A stretch of DNA of 64,000 nucleotides from Thiomicrospira microaerophila (GCF_000934765.1 NZ_JYNN01000010.1:1-64000); one strand, 5' to 3'. Positions 8,119 to 20,400 are shown, numbered from the stretch's first letter. The notes: generated by a model from the letters alone, not told the origin. Numbers and translations: made by a program.

Positions 8119-8964
8119 ATGTCTGCAAACATTTTAGATGGTAAGGCGATTGCCGCTGAGTTACGCGCCGAAATTAAACAAGAAGTAGCGCAATTAGTAA
8201 ATCAAGGTAAAACCCAACCAGGCCTGGCTGTTATATTGGTTGGAGAAAACCCGGCATCACAGGTTTATGTGCGCAATAAAAAGAATGCCTGCAAGGAAGT
8301 GGGATTTAATGATGTTGCTTACGACTTGCCAGCTTCAACCTCACAAGTTGAATTATTAAGCTTGATTGATGAGCTTAACCAGCGCGTTGATGTTCATGGT
8401 ATTTTGGTGCAACTTCCCCTGCCCGACCATATTAGTGCCGAAACCGTGATTGAGCGCATTAATCCATTAAAAGACGTCGATGGCTTCCACCCTTATAATG
8501 TTGGTCGCTTGGCGACACGCATGACGAATCTTGCGCCTTGTACGCCGCATGGTGTGATGACGATGCTAGCTAAAACCGGCATTCCACTGCGTGGTTTAAA
8601 TGCGGTTGTGGTCGGCGCATCGAATATTGTTGGCATTCCGATGGCATTAGAGCTTTTAAATGTGCGTGCCACGGTCACGGTTTGTCACAGTGCGACCAAA
8701 GACTTGGCGCAAAAAGTCTCTGAGGCTGATCTTGTGGTGGTGGGCGTTGGTATTCCCAACATGGTGAAGGGTGAATGGATTAAACCCGGTGCGATTGTGA
8801 TTGATGTGGGCATTAACCGTTTAGACGATGGAAAATTATGTGGCGATGTTGAGTTTGACGTGGCTAAGGAAAAAGCCAGCTGGATTACCCCAGTTCCCGG
8901 CGGTGTGGGTCCCATGACGATTGCCACCCTATTGCAAAATACGTTGCAAGTGGCGAAATCTTAA
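8119..8964 (+). CDS. folD: Bifunctional methylenetetrahydrofolate dehydrogenase / methenyl-THF cyclohydrolase
   Basis: 281 residues, the standard FolD length. The catalytic YVRNKK motif (Tyr50, Lys54), the VQLPLP segment, the [12 protein letters not shown] loop, the NADP-binding [12 protein letters not shown] and the C-terminal [10 protein letters not shown] are all present. It interconverts 5,10-methylene-THF and 10-formyl-THF in the cytoplasm, supplying one-carbon units for purines. It is followed after a few bases by pxpABC, so co-transcription is likely although the link is not metabolic. Confidence 0.97.
   Translation: MSANILDGKAIAAELRAEIKQEVAQLVNQGKTQPGLAVILVGENPASQVYVRNKKNACKEVGFNDVAYDLPASTSQVELLSLIDELNQRVDVHGILVQLPLPDHISAETVIERINPLKDVDGFHPYNVGRLATRMTNLAPCTPHGVMTMLAKTGIPLRGLNAVVVGASNIVGIPMALELLNVRATVTVCHSATKDLAQKVSEADLVVVGVGIPNMVKGEWIKPGAIVIDVGINRLDDGKLCGDVEFDVAKEKASWITPVPGGVGPMTIATLLQNTLQVAKS
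8216..8229. repeat. Iterated palindrome, one mismatch
   Basis: In folD, read as QPGLA. PGLA is a conserved FolD motif, so this copy may be protein-driven. Confidence 0.7.
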
Positions 8965-8976
8965 TCGTTATTGTCT

Positions 8977-9720
8977 ATGGCTTTTATCAATGCGGATGTC
9001 GGTGAATCTTTTCACCATTGGACAATGGGACAAGACCAGGCGCTGATGCCTTGGATTGATGCGGTTAATATCGCCACCGGCTTTCATGCCGGTGACCCAC
9101 TCACCATGGAGACTACCCTGCTCGATGCTCATCAACAAGGCTTGATGATTGCAGCACATCCAGGCTACGCCGATTTAATCGGCTTTGGTCGGCGCTCCCT
9201 GCCCTTTGAGCCACGAAAACTGGCGGCTGACTTACGTTATCAGTTAGGCGCATTCAAAGCTTGCGCGGATTACTGTGGCGCCGAGGTCAGCTACATTAAA
9301 CCCCATGGTGCGCTTTATCATGACCTGATGCATAATCCAGATATATTTTGTCTGCTCACTGAGGTGGTGCAATCACTATTTGGCCACTTACCTATCATGG
9401 TGGCCAGTCTGCCAAAAACCCAGGCGCACCCATTAGACTGCTTGGCCACTCAGTATCAACAACCGCTGCTAAAGGAAGCATTTTTAGACCGTCATTACCT
9501 CGCTAATGGATTGTTAGTGCCTCGCAATCACACCAATGCGCTTGTCGAAACCGTTGAACAACTGACAACACGTTGGCTGCATTATCAGCAAACCGACTGC
9601 ATCCAGACACTTGACCAGCAAGACCTGCCGATGCCTATTGATAGCTGGTGCCTGCATGGCGATCAGCCTCATGCGCTTGCCTTTGCTCAGGCATTGCATC
9701 CCGTACGTCAGGCACATTGA
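8977..9720 (+). CDS. pxpA: 5-oxoprolinase subunit A (LamB/YcsF family)
   Basis: 247 residues from the ATG at 8977; an in-frame TTG at 8971 is also possible. The family signatures NADVGES, NIATGFHAGDP, IAAHPGYADLIGFGRR and YIKPHGALYHDLM are present. With PxpB and PxpC it performs ATP-dependent opening of 5-oxoproline to glutamate, salvaging a damage product of glutamine and glutathione. It starts 12 bases after folD and ends 7 bases before pxpB. The ribosome site is weak, so translational coupling is likely. Confidence 0.93.
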   Translation: MAFINADVGESFHHWTMGQDQALMPWIDAVNIATGFHAGDPLTMETTLLDAHQQGLMIAAHPGYADLIGFGRRSLPFEPRKLAADLRYQLGAFKACADYCGAEVSYIKPHGALYHDLMHNPDIFCLLTEVVQSLFGHLPIMVASLPKTQAHPLDCLATQYQQPLLKEAFLDRHYLANGLLVPRNHTNALVETVEQLTTRWLHYQQTDCIQTLDQQDLPMPIDSWCLHGDQPHALAFAQALHPVRQAH

Positions 9721-9727
9721 ACCGTCC

Positions 9728-10432
9728 ATGCCAAGATTTTCATTTCACTTTGAATGGCTCAATGAAACGCACCTGCGGCTGACTAGCAATCAAACACACG
9801 AAACCGAAGAAAACCAAGCAATCCATCTTGGACAGCTTGCCTGCCAGCTAAGACATAACGCGCCGCCTTTTATACGGCAAGCCGTGAGTGGTTTTTCACA
9901 TCTGCTGATTGAGATTGAGCCCGCCATACCCGATAGTGAGCTTGAAAACTGGTTGAAAAACCAGATTGAGCAATTTAGTGCCGAAGAAACGAACCCTAGA
10001 ATCTGGCGGATTGCGGTTGACTATAACGGCGAAGACCTTGCTGATGTGGCTAAGCAGCTTGGTCTGTCAGTGCAACAAGTCATCGAACGGCACACCCAAA
10101 CGGCTTGGCGGGTTCAAGCCTTGGGTTTTGCCCCCGGATTTGCCTATATGGGCGATGCGCCACAGGCTTTACGATTACCCAGACGCGCCTCGCCGCGACA
10201 AGAGGTGCCAGCCGGTTCGGTGGCCTTGGCCGAGCAATTTAGTGCGATATATCCTGTTGCCTCCCCCGGCGGTTGGCACTTAATTGGTCGGACAGCACAG
10301 CCCGTTTTTGACTGGCTTCGCACACCTCCCGGCATTTTCCATTTAGGAGACAGTGTCCGCTTTTATGATATAAACAGTCCAAGCAACACTCCAAACAACA
10401 CTCCAAGCAATCACCCGCGAGACACACGATGA
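9728..10432 (+). CDS. pxpB: 5-oxoprolinase subunit B (KipI-like carboxyltransferase subunit 1)
   Basis: 234 residues from the ATG at 9728. The open frame runs further left, but those codons overlap pxpA and lack homology. The signature region GFAPGFAYMGDAPQALRLPRRASPR and the final GGWHLIGRT are typical of the CT_C_D domain. The C-terminus ends in a low-complexity stretch (SPSNTPNNTPSN) that looks expanded. The stop overlaps the pxpC start by four bases. Confidence 0.93.
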   Translation: MPRFSFHFEWLNETHLRLTSNQTHETEENQAIHLGQLACQLRHNAPPFIRQAVSGFSHLLIEIEPAIPDSELENWLKNQIEQFSAEETNPRIWRIAVDYNGEDLADVAKQLGLSVQQVIERHTQTAWRVQALGFAPGFAYMGDAPQALRLPRRASPRQEVPAGSVALAEQFSAIYPVASPGGWHLIGRTAQPVFDWLRTPPGIFHLGDSVRFYDINSPSNTPNNTPSNHPRDTR

Positions 10433-11376
10433 AGATTAGCGTGATTCAAGCCGGTTGCCAAACCAGTCTTCAAGATGCAGGGCGACAGTTTTCTCAGCAA
10501 GACGCGCTAGCAAGCGCGGGCGTAATGGACGATTATGCGTTTCGCTGGGCCAATGCGCTGCTCGGCAACCCGCTTAATGCGCCAGTGATTGAAATTACCC
10601 AAGGCGGTGAACATTGGCAGATTGAACAGGACGGCGTGCTTGCTCTCTGTGGTGCCGATTTAGATAGTCACCTCAACCAAATACCGATAAAACCCTGGCA
10701 ATCCTTTCGGGTTAAAACCGGCGATCAACTGATATTCAGAGGCCCCAAACACGGTTTGCGTGCCTATGTGGCAACGACCGGTGGCTGGCAAGCTGAGCGC
10801 TATTACAACTCCGCTAGTTGTGCATTACGCGAACACGCCAATGGCGGTTGGGGGTATTGGATTAAAAGCGGCGACCTCCTTGAATCCACCCAGCCCTCAT
10901 TTAACCCTCAAGGCGCTTTTAACCAGCAACTCAGGCAAGTCTCATCGCCATATCAACCCCATTACCATAATCCAACTATTCCACTCATTTTAGATGCTCA
11001 AGCCAGCGGATTTAGGCCAGACGACAACCAGGCCTGGTTACAAACCCCAGCTAAGGTTCAAGCGGCTTCCAATCGCATGGGCATACGCTTAACCTGTCCC
11101 TATAAGCTTGAATGGCAAACACGCGCACCACTTTCTGAACCGACAGCGATGGGTGCGGTGCAAATCACCCCATCAGGTGACGCGATAGTATTAATGGCTG
11201 ATCGTCAAACAATCGGCGGTTATCCAAAAATTGGCCATGTTAGCTGGTGGGGGCGAACGCTCCTCGCGCAAGCGCAACCTAACAACCTCATTCATTGGCA
11301 ACCGATTGAACGCCCACAAGCAAAACAACAACAAACAAGCTGGTATCAATTTTGGCAGCACTGTATTAGCAATTAA
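10429..11376 (+). CDS. pxpC: 5-oxoprolinase subunit C (KipA-like biotin-dependent carboxyltransferase family)
   Basis: 315 residues. The start is fixed by an ATGA overlap with pxpB. Family motifs include LQDAGRQ, GVMDDYAFRWANALLGNP, EITQGGEHW, ALCGADL, SNRMGIRL and VQITPSGDAIVLMADRQTIGGYPKIGHV. The domain forms the PxpB/PxpC heterodimer in the cytoplasm. Last gene of the folD-pxpABC cluster. Confidence 0.93.
   Translation: MKISVIQAGCQTSLQDAGRQFSQQDALASAGVMDDYAFRWANALLGNPLNAPVIEITQGGEHWQIEQDGVLALCGADLDSHLNQIPIKPWQSFRVKTGDQLIFRGPKHGLRAYVATTGGWQAERYYNSASCALREHANGGWGYWIKSGDLLESTQPSFNPQGAFNQQLRQVSSPYQPHYHNPTIPLILDAQASGFRPDDNQAWLQTPAKVQAASNRMGIRLTCPYKLEWQTRAPLSEPTAMGAVQITPSGDAIVLMADRQTIGGYPKIGHVSWWGRTLLAQAQPNNLIHWQPIERPQAKQQQTSWYQFWQHCISN
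11026..11039. repeat. Iterated palindrome AACCAGGCCTGGTT, perfect copy
   Basis: In pxpC, read as NQAWL in a loop between conserved blocks. Confidence 0.9.
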
Positions 11377-11442
11377 TCCAAGATTGCGCAAAATTTATAC
11401 ATTAAAATATTGAATTTTTAAAACTGAAAAAGAACCCTGACC

Positions 11443-12750
11443 ATGTTAAAACTTATTGTTTCGCTAAGCCTGTCACTTAATCTGTTATGGGCGACAAGCC
11501 TGCAAGCCAACGAGCGCTACCTAGCTTTTGAGTCTGAAGAAATCACGGTTGAGCTTTATACCAATGACGAGGCTAACTGGCGATTTATTTGGCTTTACTC
11601 CCAATATGACGAGCTAATGCATTGGGAACAAGATTTTGTTCGAGAAATGCAACAAAAAGGGTTAGAGGTTTGGGCCACCGACATTTTAGGCTCACTGTTT
11701 TTAACACGCGGTTCAAATACCGTCAGAGCACTCAGTGGTGATAGCGTTGCCACAGTCATCGAAGCGGCTGAAGCCGCTTCGGCGCAAGATGGTAAGGGCA
11801 TTATTCTATTAGGGTCAGAGCGCATGACAGGTCTGGCCTTAAAAGGCATACATGCCTGGCAAAACCTGCATCCTAACAAAGCAACCCACGTGAAAGGCGC
11901 CATATTATTATTTCCAAATCTATATGCCAATACCCCTGTCGCAGGCGAGGCACCTATTTGGGATCCGATTGTACAAGCCAGCCAAATCCCGGTGATGATT
12001 TTACAACCCGAACAAGGGGTGAGCCGCTGGTACGCGGGCATGCTGGCAACAGAACTTAACCAACAATACAATGCCACCTATACTTGGGTGCTGCCCGAGG
12101 TGAAAGACTACTTTCTTGCACCCTGGACAGAAGAACGCACAGCCGCTGAAACGCAGGCCATCGGGCTGTTACCCCAATTGTTTTTACAGGCGGCACACCA
12201 ACTCGCGCGTCACGCCCCCGCGACACATCCAGCACAAACGATTGCGTTGGTCGAACCCAGCGAATCCAGTGACGCCCCCCTACACCATGCGCTGCCGCGC
12301 TTGCATGAATTTAGTGAACCCAAAGCGATGCCAAGTTTAAAGGGTATAACTTTTGATGGTAAATCGATGAATTTGGCGGATTGGCAAGGCAAGGTCGTGC
12401 TGGTGAATTTTTGGGCGACCTGGTGCCCACCTTGTGTCACCGAGATTCCCTCAATGAACCGGTTGCTGGCTAAATACCAAGCGCAAGGATTAGAAATTTT
12501 TTCTGTTGACTTTCAAGAAAGCGCGGAAGATATTGCGGAGTTTGCCAAACAGGTACCGATTGATTTCCCGGTATTATTGGATTTAGATGGTCGAATTTCA
12601 AAAGACTGGGGCGTGTTTTCCTTCCCGACCACCTTTGTCGTTGATCGGCAAGGACGTGTGCGTTACAGCTTAAATCAAGGGGTCGAGTGGGATATTCCTG
12701 AACTCGAAGCCCCATTAGTTGAGCTGTTAAACGAAGCCCTTGTGCGCTAG
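11443..12750 (+). CDS. Exported two-domain protein: DUF3530/hydrolase-like region fused to a TlpA-type thioredoxin domain
   Basis: 435 residues with a signal peptide (about 1-22). Residues 25-255 look like an alpha/beta-hydrolase-type exported domain ([47 protein letters not shown]), with no clear catalytic triad. Residues 295-435 form a TlpA/ResA-like thioredoxin domain with [11 protein letters not shown] (Cys328, Cys331), the cis-Pro segment [10 protein letters not shown] and GRVRY. It would act as a periplasmic thiol-disulfide reductase. The fusion partner's role is unknown. Its 3' end overlaps the convergent ybiT gene by 24 bases. Confidence 0.8.
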   Translation: MLKLIVSLSLSLNLLWATSLQANERYLAFESEEITVELYTNDEANWRFIWLYSQYDELMHWEQDFVREMQQKGLEVWATDILGSLFLTRGSNTVRALSGDSVATVIEAAEAASAQDGKGIILLGSERMTGLALKGIHAWQNLHPNKATHVKGAILLFPNLYANTPVAGEAPIWDPIVQASQIPVMILQPEQGVSRWYAGMLATELNQQYNATYTWVLPEVKDYFLAPWTEERTAAETQAIGLLPQLFLQAAHQLARHAPATHPAQTIALVEPSESSDAPLHHALPRLHEFSEPKAMPSLKGITFDGKSMNLADWQGKVVLVNFWATWCPPCVTEIPSMNRLLAKYQAQGLEIFSVDFQESAEDIAEFAKQVPIDFPVLLDLDGRISKDWGVFSFPTTFVVDRQGRVRYSLNQGVEWDIPELEAPLVELLNEALVR

Positions 12751-14319
12751 ATAGGCTTCATAGTTGTCATTGAAGTCTTCGATACCTTCGGCCGACATGA
12801 CCCATAAACGCTGCGCCAAAGAAGACACAAATTCGCGGTCATGGCTGACAAAAATCACCGTACCTGGATAGTCTTCCAGCGCCATGTTTAACGATTCAAT
12901 CGACTCCATATCCATGTGATTAGTCGGCTCGTCCATCAGCAATACATTTGGCTTTTCCATCATCAGTTTACCAAACATCATCCGGCCTTTTTCACCACCT
13001 GACAAGACTTTAACCGACTTATCAATATCCTTTTGAGAGAAGAGCATACGCCCTAGGATTCCACGAATCGCCTGCTCGTCATCACCTGGCTTTTTCCATT
13101 GACTCATCCAATCAAACAGGCTCATGTCAATTGCAAATTCATGCGCATGATCCTGCGCATAATAGCCAACGCTGGCATTTTCAGCCCATTTTACCTTGCC
13201 CTCATCCAGCTCTAAATCACCGACCAACGCACGCAGCAAGGTGGTTTTACCTATACCGTTCGGGCCGATAATCGCCACTTTTTCGCCGGCCTCAACCGCC
13301 GCGCTAAAGCGTTTAAAAACCGGCGAGGTATCAAAGGTTTTGCTGGCGTTTTCACATTCAACCGCCAAACGGAACAGCTTCTTCTCTTGCTCAAACCGAA
13401 TAAACGGATTCACTCTGCTTGAAGGCTTCACCTCAGCCAGCTCAATTTTATCAATTTGCTTGGCACGCGAGGTGGCTTGCTTGGCTTTTGAGGCATTGGC
13501 TGAGAAACGGCTCACGAAGGTTTTTAACTCTGCAATCTGGGCTTTTTTCTTGGCGTTATCCGACAACAACTGATCACGCGCCTGGGTCGAGGCGGTCATG
13601 TATTCATCATAGTTACCTGGATAAATCCGCAGGTCACCATAATCCAAATCGGCCATATGGGTACATACGCTATTCAGAAAGTGGCGGTCATGCGAAATAA
13701 TAATCATCGTGCTGTTACGTGCATTTAAAATATTTTCTAGCCAACGAATCGTATTAATGTCGAGGTTGTTAGTCGGCTCATCCAATAACAAAATATCTGG
13801 ATTTGAAAACAAAGCCTGCGCCAATAATACCCGCAGCTTCCAACCCGGCGCGACTTGTGACATAGGGCCATAATGCATATCCACCGGAATTTCTAGCCCC
13901 AACAACAACTCACCCGCACGCGCATCGGCGGTATAACCATCCATTTCACCAAATTCGACTTCAAGATCAGCCACTTTCAGGCCGTCTTCTTCCGACATCT
14001 CAGCCAGCCCATAAATACGGTCACGCTCTTTTTTAATTTCCCAAAGCTCAGCATGCCCCATAATCACGGTGTCAATCACGCTAAAGCTTTCATAGGCGAA
14101 CTGATCCTGACGAAGCTTACCCAATCGCTCATTCGGGTCAAGCATCACTTGACCGGCTGTGGGTTCAAGATCACCGCCTAGTATTTTCATAAAGGTGGAC
14201 TTGCCACAGCCATTGGCACCAATCAAACCGTAGCGATTACCGCCACCAAATTTAATCGAGATATTTTCAAAAAGCGGCTTTTCGCCGAATTGCATCGTAA
14301 TATTTGCGGTATAAATCAA
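12727..14319 (-). CDS. ybiT: ABC-F family ATPase, YbiT type
   Basis: 530 residues, two ABC domains and no membrane segments. Walker A sites are GANGCGKST (about 34-42) and GPNGIGKTT. The signature-like motifs ([10 protein letters not shown] in domain 1, LSGGEKGRM in domain 2), [11 protein letters not shown] and [11 protein letters not shown], and the P-site linker are all present. The family acts on ribosomes as translation factors. The domain-1 signature is altered (APGWK), as is normal for YbiT. It has its own transcription unit, divergent from nothing close. No sign of an antibiotic-resistance context. Confidence 0.92.
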   Translation of the reverse strand: MIYTANITMQFGEKPLFENISIKFGGGNRYGLIGANGCGKSTFMKILGGDLEPTAGQVMLDPNERLGKLRQDQFAYESFSVIDTVIMGHAELWEIKKERDRIYGLAEMSEEDGLKVADLEVEFGEMDGYTADARAGELLLGLEIPVDMHYGPMSQVAPGWKLRVLLAQALFSNPDILLLDEPTNNLDINTIRWLENILNARNSTMIIISHDRHFLNSVCTHMADLDYGDLRIYPGNYDEYMTASTQARDQLLSDNAKKKAQIAELKTFVSRFSANASKAKQATSRAKQIDKIELAEVKPSSRVNPFIRFEQEKKLFRLAVECENASKTFDTSPVFKRFSAAVEAGEKVAIIGPNGIGKTTLLRALVGDLELDEGKVKWAENASVGYYAQDHAHEFAIDMSLFDWMSQWKKPGDDEQAIRGILGRMLFSQKDIDKSVKVLSGGEKGRMMFGKLMMEKPNVLLMDEPTNHMDMESIESLNMALEDYPGTVIFVSHDREFVSSLAQRLWVMSAEGIEDFNDNYEAYLAHKGFV

Positions 14320-14403
14320 AGCATTATTTCCTGTTAAATCAAAGAAGAAGACGCATTCTACTCTTTTTAAGCGCAGAATGGACAGCGTTTAGTAAAGACA
14401 GGG

Positions 14404-14434
14404 CTACTTTACACCTTAATTGAATGTAAAGTAG
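14404..14434. other. Perfect 10-bp inverted repeat
   Basis: CTACTTTACA (14404-14413) and TGTAAAGTAG (14425-14434), 11-base loop, no T-run. It could be an operator for ybiT (about 85 bases upstream of its ATG) or the end of the acnB transcript. Confidence 0.45.
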
Positions 14435-14450
14435 ATTTAAACCAGGTACA

Positions 14451-14518
14451 TAGGAGCCTATCGGACTCAAGCCAGACTTTTTTTCGCCACGACCGGGGTT
14501 TAGCCAGACAGGCTGCTA
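14451..14518. repeat. Deleted IS1182-end MITE, 68 bp
   Basis: It begins TAGGAGCCTATCGGACTC, keeps CCAGACTTTTTTTCGC and GACCGG from the 167-bp element at 58333, and ends GCCAGACAGGCTGCTA. This is an internally deleted and mutated copy. Confidence 0.65.
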
Positions 14519-14528
14519 TGAATAGAGA

Positions 14529-17105
14529 TTAAGCGACAGCTACACCAATTTCTTCCAGTTTTTTCGGCGATTTAATTTCATAATCCGCCATTTCATCAAA
14601 CTGAAGATAACGATAAACATCATCCGCCATCGTATCAAGCATACTCACTTGCGCCATATATTCCTCAACTGTTGGAATTTTGCCCATCGCCGCAATCACC
14701 GCCGCTAGCTCCGCCGAACCTAAATAGACGTTAGCGTCATTACCCAAACGGTTTGGGAAGTTACGGGTTGAGGTTGAGAACACCGTCGCACCGTCTGCGA
14801 CACGTGCTTGGTTACCCATACACAATGAACAACCCGGCATTTCAGTACGCGCACCGGTACGTCCAAAAGTGCTGTAGTAACCCTCCTCAATCAACTGACG
14901 CTCATCCATCTTCGTCGGCGGCGCAATCCATAATTTAGTCGGCACCGCACCCTTGATGTTTTCCAACACCTTACCGGCTGCGCGATAGTGGCCAATATTG
15001 GTCATACACGAACCAATAAACACCTCATCAATCTTCTCCCCTGAAACCTCAGATAATAACTTCACATCATCAGGGTCATTCGGGCAAGCCACAATCGGTT
15101 CTTTGATTTGATCCAAGTCGATTTCAATAATTTCGGCATACTGCGCATCGGCATCGGCTTCTAGCAACACAGGGCTATCAATCCACTTTTGCATTTCATC
15201 ACGACGACGTAACAAGGTACGCGCATCTTGATAGCCGTTTTCTACCATCCACTCAATCAAACGAATATTCGACTTTAAGAACTCAATAATCGATGCTTCA
15301 CCAAGCTTGACCACACAGCCATTGGCTGAACGCTCAGCCGACGCATCCGATAACTCAAACGCCTGCTCTACTTTCAAATCAGGCAAGCCTTCGATTTCTA
15401 GCACGCGACCGTTAAATACGTTTTTCTTACCTTTTTTCTCAACCGTCAATAAACCGCTTTGAATCGCTTGATAAGGAATCGCGTTGACTAAATCGCGCAG
15501 CGTAATACCCGGCTGCATCTTGCCTTTAAAACGCACCAAAACCGATTCAGGCATATTCAGCGGCATCACACCCAAGGTCGCACCAAACGCCACCAGACCT
15601 GATCCCGCTGGAAAAGAAATACCAATTGGGAAGCGCGTATGCGAATCACCACCGGTACCGACAGTATCAGGCAACAGCATACGATTTAACCAAGAATGGA
15701 TTACCCCATCACCTGGGCGCAAAGACACACCACCACGGCTGGTCATGAAGTCCGGCAAACTATGCTGAAGTTTAATATCGACCGGCTTTGGATAAGCGGC
15801 CGTATGACAGAAGGACTGCAATACAAAATCGGCACTAAAACCTAAACAAGCCAGCTCTTTCATTTCATCACGCGTCATCGCGCCCGTTGTGTCCTGCGAA
15901 CCTACGGTCGCCATATGCGGTTCACAATACACACCTGGACGCACACCCGCCACACCACAAGCCTGACCCACCATTTTTTGTGCCAGCGTATAACCATGGG
16001 TTGCGGTATCGCCATCCGTTGGGCGAATAAAATGCTCACTCGGTGGCAACTCAAGCGCCCGACGCGTTTTATCCGTTAAATCACGCCCAATGATTAAGGG
16101 CACACGTCCACCCGCACGCACTTCATCGGGCATGGTAATCGGGTCAAGCTTAAAGCTAGAAATCGTGTCCCCGGCTTCATTAGTGATTTTGCCTTCATAA
16201 GGATAGATATGAATCACATCGCCCATATTGAGCTGGCTGACATCACATTCAATCGGCAATGAACCTGAGTCTTCGGCGGTGTTAAAGAAAATCGGCGCAA
16301 TTTTACCGCCCAATACCACACCACCTTGACGCTTGTTCGGTACATAAGGAATATCATCACCAAACCACCACATCACCGAGTTCATCGCGGATTTCCGTGA
16401 AGAGCCGGTACCGACCACATCACCGACATAGGCAACAGGATGCCCTTTTGCTTTTAATTCGGCAATAATCTGCGGCACGTTTTCCATTTTGGAGGCCAGC
16501 ATTTCTATCGCATGCAAAGGAATATCAGGACGCGACCAAGCGGCGGTGGCGGGAGACAAGTCATCGGTATTGGTTTCGCCATCCACTTTAAATACAGTAA
16601 CGGTGATTTTGTCAGCCAAGGGCTTACGATCCACAAACCAATCGGCATTCGCCCAAGATTCAACCACCTGTTTAGCATAGCTATTGCTATCGGCTTTTTC
16701 TAAAACGTCATGGTACGCATCATAGACAAGAAGGGTTTTTGACAAGGCTTTCATCGCGGTTTCCGCTACCGCTTTATTGGCGCTATCTAATAATTCAATC
16801 AAAGGCTGAACGTTATAGCCGCCCATCATGGTGCCTAATAAAAACGCGGCTTGCTCTGGCGCTATCGCCTCAACCTTCACGCTTTCTTTCGCTACATCGG
16901 CTAGAAAACTGGCTTTAACATAGGCCGCTTCATCGACCCCAGGCGGAACGCGATGGGTTAACAAATCCACCAACACAGACACTTCAGCCGGGTTAGGTTG
17001 CTTTAATAAATTGATGATTTCGGCAGTTTGTTGTGCATCCAAAGGTAACGCAGGAATGCCTTGCAACTCACGCTCAGCAACCAATTGACGATAAGCTTCT
17101 AACAT
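14529..17105 (-). CDS. acnB: Aconitate hydratase B / 2-methylisocitrate dehydratase
   Basis: 858 residues, the full AcnB length. The N-terminal HEAT-like domain is followed by the swivel domain ([32 protein letters not shown]) and domains with the iron-sulfur cysteines ([39 protein letters not shown]). It isomerises citrate to isocitrate in the TCA cycle. It stands alone, divergent from purB, with 128 bases between the two starts. Confidence 0.97.
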   Translation of the reverse strand: MLEAYRQLVAERELQGIPALPLDAQQTAEIINLLKQPNPAEVSVLVDLLTHRVPPGVDEAAYVKASFLADVAKESVKVEAIAPEQAAFLLGTMMGGYNVQPLIELLDSANKAVAETAMKALSKTLLVYDAYHDVLEKADSNSYAKQVVESWANADWFVDRKPLADKITVTVFKVDGETNTDDLSPATAAWSRPDIPLHAIEMLASKMENVPQIIAELKAKGHPVAYVGDVVGTGSSRKSAMNSVMWWFGDDIPYVPNKRQGGVVLGGKIAPIFFNTAEDSGSLPIECDVSQLNMGDVIHIYPYEGKITNEAGDTISSFKLDPITMPDEVRAGGRVPLIIGRDLTDKTRRALELPPSEHFIRPTDGDTATHGYTLAQKMVGQACGVAGVRPGVYCEPHMATVGSQDTTGAMTRDEMKELACLGFSADFVLQSFCHTAAYPKPVDIKLQHSLPDFMTSRGGVSLRPGDGVIHSWLNRMLLPDTVGTGGDSHTRFPIGISFPAGSGLVAFGATLGVMPLNMPESVLVRFKGKMQPGITLRDLVNAIPYQAIQSGLLTVEKKGKKNVFNGRVLEIEGLPDLKVEQAFELSDASAERSANGCVVKLGEASIIEFLKSNIRLIEWMVENGYQDARTLLRRRDEMQKWIDSPVLLEADADAQYAEIIEIDLDQIKEPIVACPNDPDDVKLLSEVSGEKIDEVFIGSCMTNIGHYRAAGKVLENIKGAVPTKLWIAPPTKMDERQLIEEGYYSTFGRTGARTEMPGCSLCMGNQARVADGATVFSTSTRNFPNRLGNDANVYLGSAELAAVIAAMGKIPTVEEYMAQVSMLDTMADDVYRYLQFDEMADYEIKSPKKLEEIGVAVA

Positions 17106-17190
17106 AGATTATGCTCCATTTTTTGTTTTGCTCTCCAATAACAACCAACAGGATGCATTAAGAGAGTCATTAGATAGTCCTTAATTGCGA

Positions 17191-18643
<1,453 letters not shown>

Positions 18644-18653
18644 TAAACCAACT

Positions 18654-18680
18654 CGATTCCTTAGCGATACTAAGGAATCG
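18654..18680 (+). terminator. Strong hairpin after purB
   Basis: An 11-bp perfect stem CGATTCCTTAG / CTAAGGAATCG with a five-base loop. There is no T-run, so it may be an RNA-stabilising or pausing hairpin rather than a classic terminator. Confidence 0.5.
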
Positions 18681-18712
18681 AACTCCCTCTACTTGCTTAC
18701 TGCACTTCTTAC

Positions 18713-18760
18713 TTAACCTTATTCAACCTTAATTAGCCTTATTAACCTTAATTAACCTTA
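18713..18760 (+). repeat. Short tandem repeat ahead of roxA
   Basis: Five units of TTAACCTTA(A), 9-11 bases each, with small changes. They lie directly before the ribosome site CAGGAAA of roxA. Confidence 0.75.
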
Positions 18761-18773
18761 TCAGGAAACCCCA

Positions 18774-19976
18774 ATGATTCATTTTAACCAAATCGATGCC
18801 AATACATTCCTAACCGAATACTGGCAAAAAAAACCGCTTCTGATCAAACAAGCCCTGCCCAACTTCATTAGCCCGATTAGCCCTGAAGAACTCGCTGGTC
18901 TTTCTCTTGAAGAAGAAGTCGAAAGCCGAATTGTCATTCAACAAGGTGAACAGGACTATGCATTGCGCAATGGGCCATTTAGTGAACAGGATTATGCGGG
19001 TCTGCCAGAAAAAAACTGGACACTGTTAGTCCAAGGCATGGATCGACTCATTCCTGAGGTTCAACAATTGCTCAATGAGTTTAATTTTATTCCACGCTGG
19101 CGCATTGACGACATTATGATTAGCTATGCCACCGAAGGCGGCAATGTCGGCCCGCACTTTGATCATTATGATGTGTTTTTACTTCAGGCGGCTGGTTCAC
19201 GTAAATGGATGCTGAGCGCGCAAGACTGCGAGCTAGACAACTATTTAGAAAACACGCCTCTGCGCCTGATGCGCAAGTTTGAAATCGAAGAAGAATACAC
19301 CCTTGAAGCCGGTGATATTTTATACCTGCCACCAAAATGGGGACATCACGGCGTGGCGCTCGACGATAACTGCATGACCTACTCGATTGGCTACCGCAGC
19401 TATAAAGGCCAAGAGCTATTTGACAGCTTCGGTGACTATTTATCGGAAAACAATCTTTTCAATCAAATGTATCAAGATCCCAGTTGGCAAAATACCCAGA
19501 CAGGCGAAATTAACAACCAGGCCTGGTTAAATGCTAAACAACTGATTCTCAGCGCACTCAATGATGACCAAGCCATCCAGCATTGGTTTGGTCGCTTTGC
19601 CACCCAGTTAGATCAAAACGCGCATAACGCGCTACCTGAACCTCTGAATGAAGATGAAGCTGCCGACCTAGACACTTTTATCAATGCACTCAAACAAGTG
19701 GATTATCTAGAACGAGACCCGGTTTGTCGCTTTGCATTTCAACGGATCAACGATGGCTGTGTGCTTTATATTAATGGATTTGAATGGCCGACAGACGGTT
19801 TAGCCGATGGCGTGATAATGCAAGTGGCCAATCAAGACCGTATCCATGCGGATACCTTGCAACGCTGGAGCAAGCAACGAGTTGTTGCTGAATGGCTATA
19901 TCAGCTATGGCTAAGACAGTTTATAGTATTGCCAGAAGACGAAGAACAAGCGGAATGTTTCGATGGCGAAGCCTGA
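18774..19976 (+). CDS. roxA: Ribosomal protein L16 arginine hydroxylase (cupin/JmjC)
   Basis: 400 residues, like E. coli YcfD/RoxA. The iron ligands are His128, Asp130 (GPHFDHYD) and His191 (PPKWGHHG). YWQKKPLLIKQA marks the N-terminus, and the C-terminal half contains the winged-helix dimer region. It uses 2-oxoglutarate and O2 to hydroxylate an Arg of L16 in the cytoplasm. It starts after the tandem repeat leader, with CAGGAAA as ribosome site. Confidence 0.93.
   Translation: MIHFNQIDANTFLTEYWQKKPLLIKQALPNFISPISPEELAGLSLEEEVESRIVIQQGEQDYALRNGPFSEQDYAGLPEKNWTLLVQGMDRLIPEVQQLLNEFNFIPRWRIDDIMISYATEGGNVGPHFDHYDVFLLQAAGSRKWMLSAQDCELDNYLENTPLRLMRKFEIEEEYTLEAGDILYLPPKWGHHGVALDDNCMTYSIGYRSYKGQELFDSFGDYLSENNLFNQMYQDPSWQNTQTGEINNQAWLNAKQLILSALNDDQAIQHWFGRFATQLDQNAHNALPEPLNEDEAADLDTFINALKQVDYLERDPVCRFAFQRINDGCVLYINGFEWPTDGLADGVIMQVANQDRIHADTLQRWSKQRVVAEWLYQLWLRQFIVLPEDEEQAECFDGEA
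19515..19528. repeat. Iterated palindrome AACCAGGCCTGGTT, perfect copy
   Basis: In roxA, read as NQAWL just after the JmjC core. Confidence 0.9.
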
Positions 19977-20012
19977 TTAACCAGGATATTCCATAAAGTT
20001 AAGAAAAACCTC

Positions 20013-20101
20013 GTCATTGCGAGGAGCACAGCGACGCGGCAATCTCTCAAGGGCGTGCACAATCTGAAAGAGATTGCCACGGCCTTCGGCCTCGCAATGA
20101 C
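20013..20101. repeat. Dispersed inverted repeat, family A, copy 2
   Basis: Same stem halves as the copy at 4713. A scrap of the family B left end (AGGATATTCCATAAAGTT, about 19982-19999) lies just before it. Confidence 0.85.
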
Positions 20102-20146
20102 ACGTGATTTTTGGAATGATTGTGCCGCAAACTCAAGAAAAACCTC

Positions 20147-20234
20147 GTCATTGCGAGGAGCGCAGCGACGCGGCAATCTCTCAAGGACATGCTCTGTCTG
20201 CAAGAGATTGCCACGGCCTTCGGCCTCGCAATGA
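20147..20234. repeat. Dispersed inverted repeat, family A, copy 3
   Basis: In tandem with copy 2, same orientation. Together they fill most of the gap 19977-20319. Confidence 0.85.
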
Positions 20235-20277
20235 TACATGATCGGGCTATTCACATTTTGAGTTTATTTAAGGCAAT

Positions 20278-20313
20278 AAAAAAGCCCCAAGTTCAATTGA
20301 ACTTGGGGCTTTT
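20278..20313 (-). terminator. Terminator of the tRNA Val-Asp operon
   Basis: A fully palindromic 32-base stem built on AAAGCCCCAAGTTCAA, followed by T residues on the minus strand. It ends the leftward tRNA transcript and could also act rightward. Confidence 0.85.
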
Positions 20314-20319
20314 AAATGT

Positions 20320-20396
20320 TGGCGGAGCGGACGGGGCTCGAACCCGCGACCCCCGGCGTGACAGGCCGGTATTCTAACCAACTGAACTACCGCTCC
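20320..20396 (-). tRNA. tRNA-Asp(GTC), copy 1
   Basis: The cloverleaf reads leftward from GGAGCGG to CCGCTCC plus encoded CCA, with anticodon GTC in CCTGTCACG. Sequence identical to the copy at 20560. Confidence 0.96.
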
Positions 20397-20400
20397 AATT

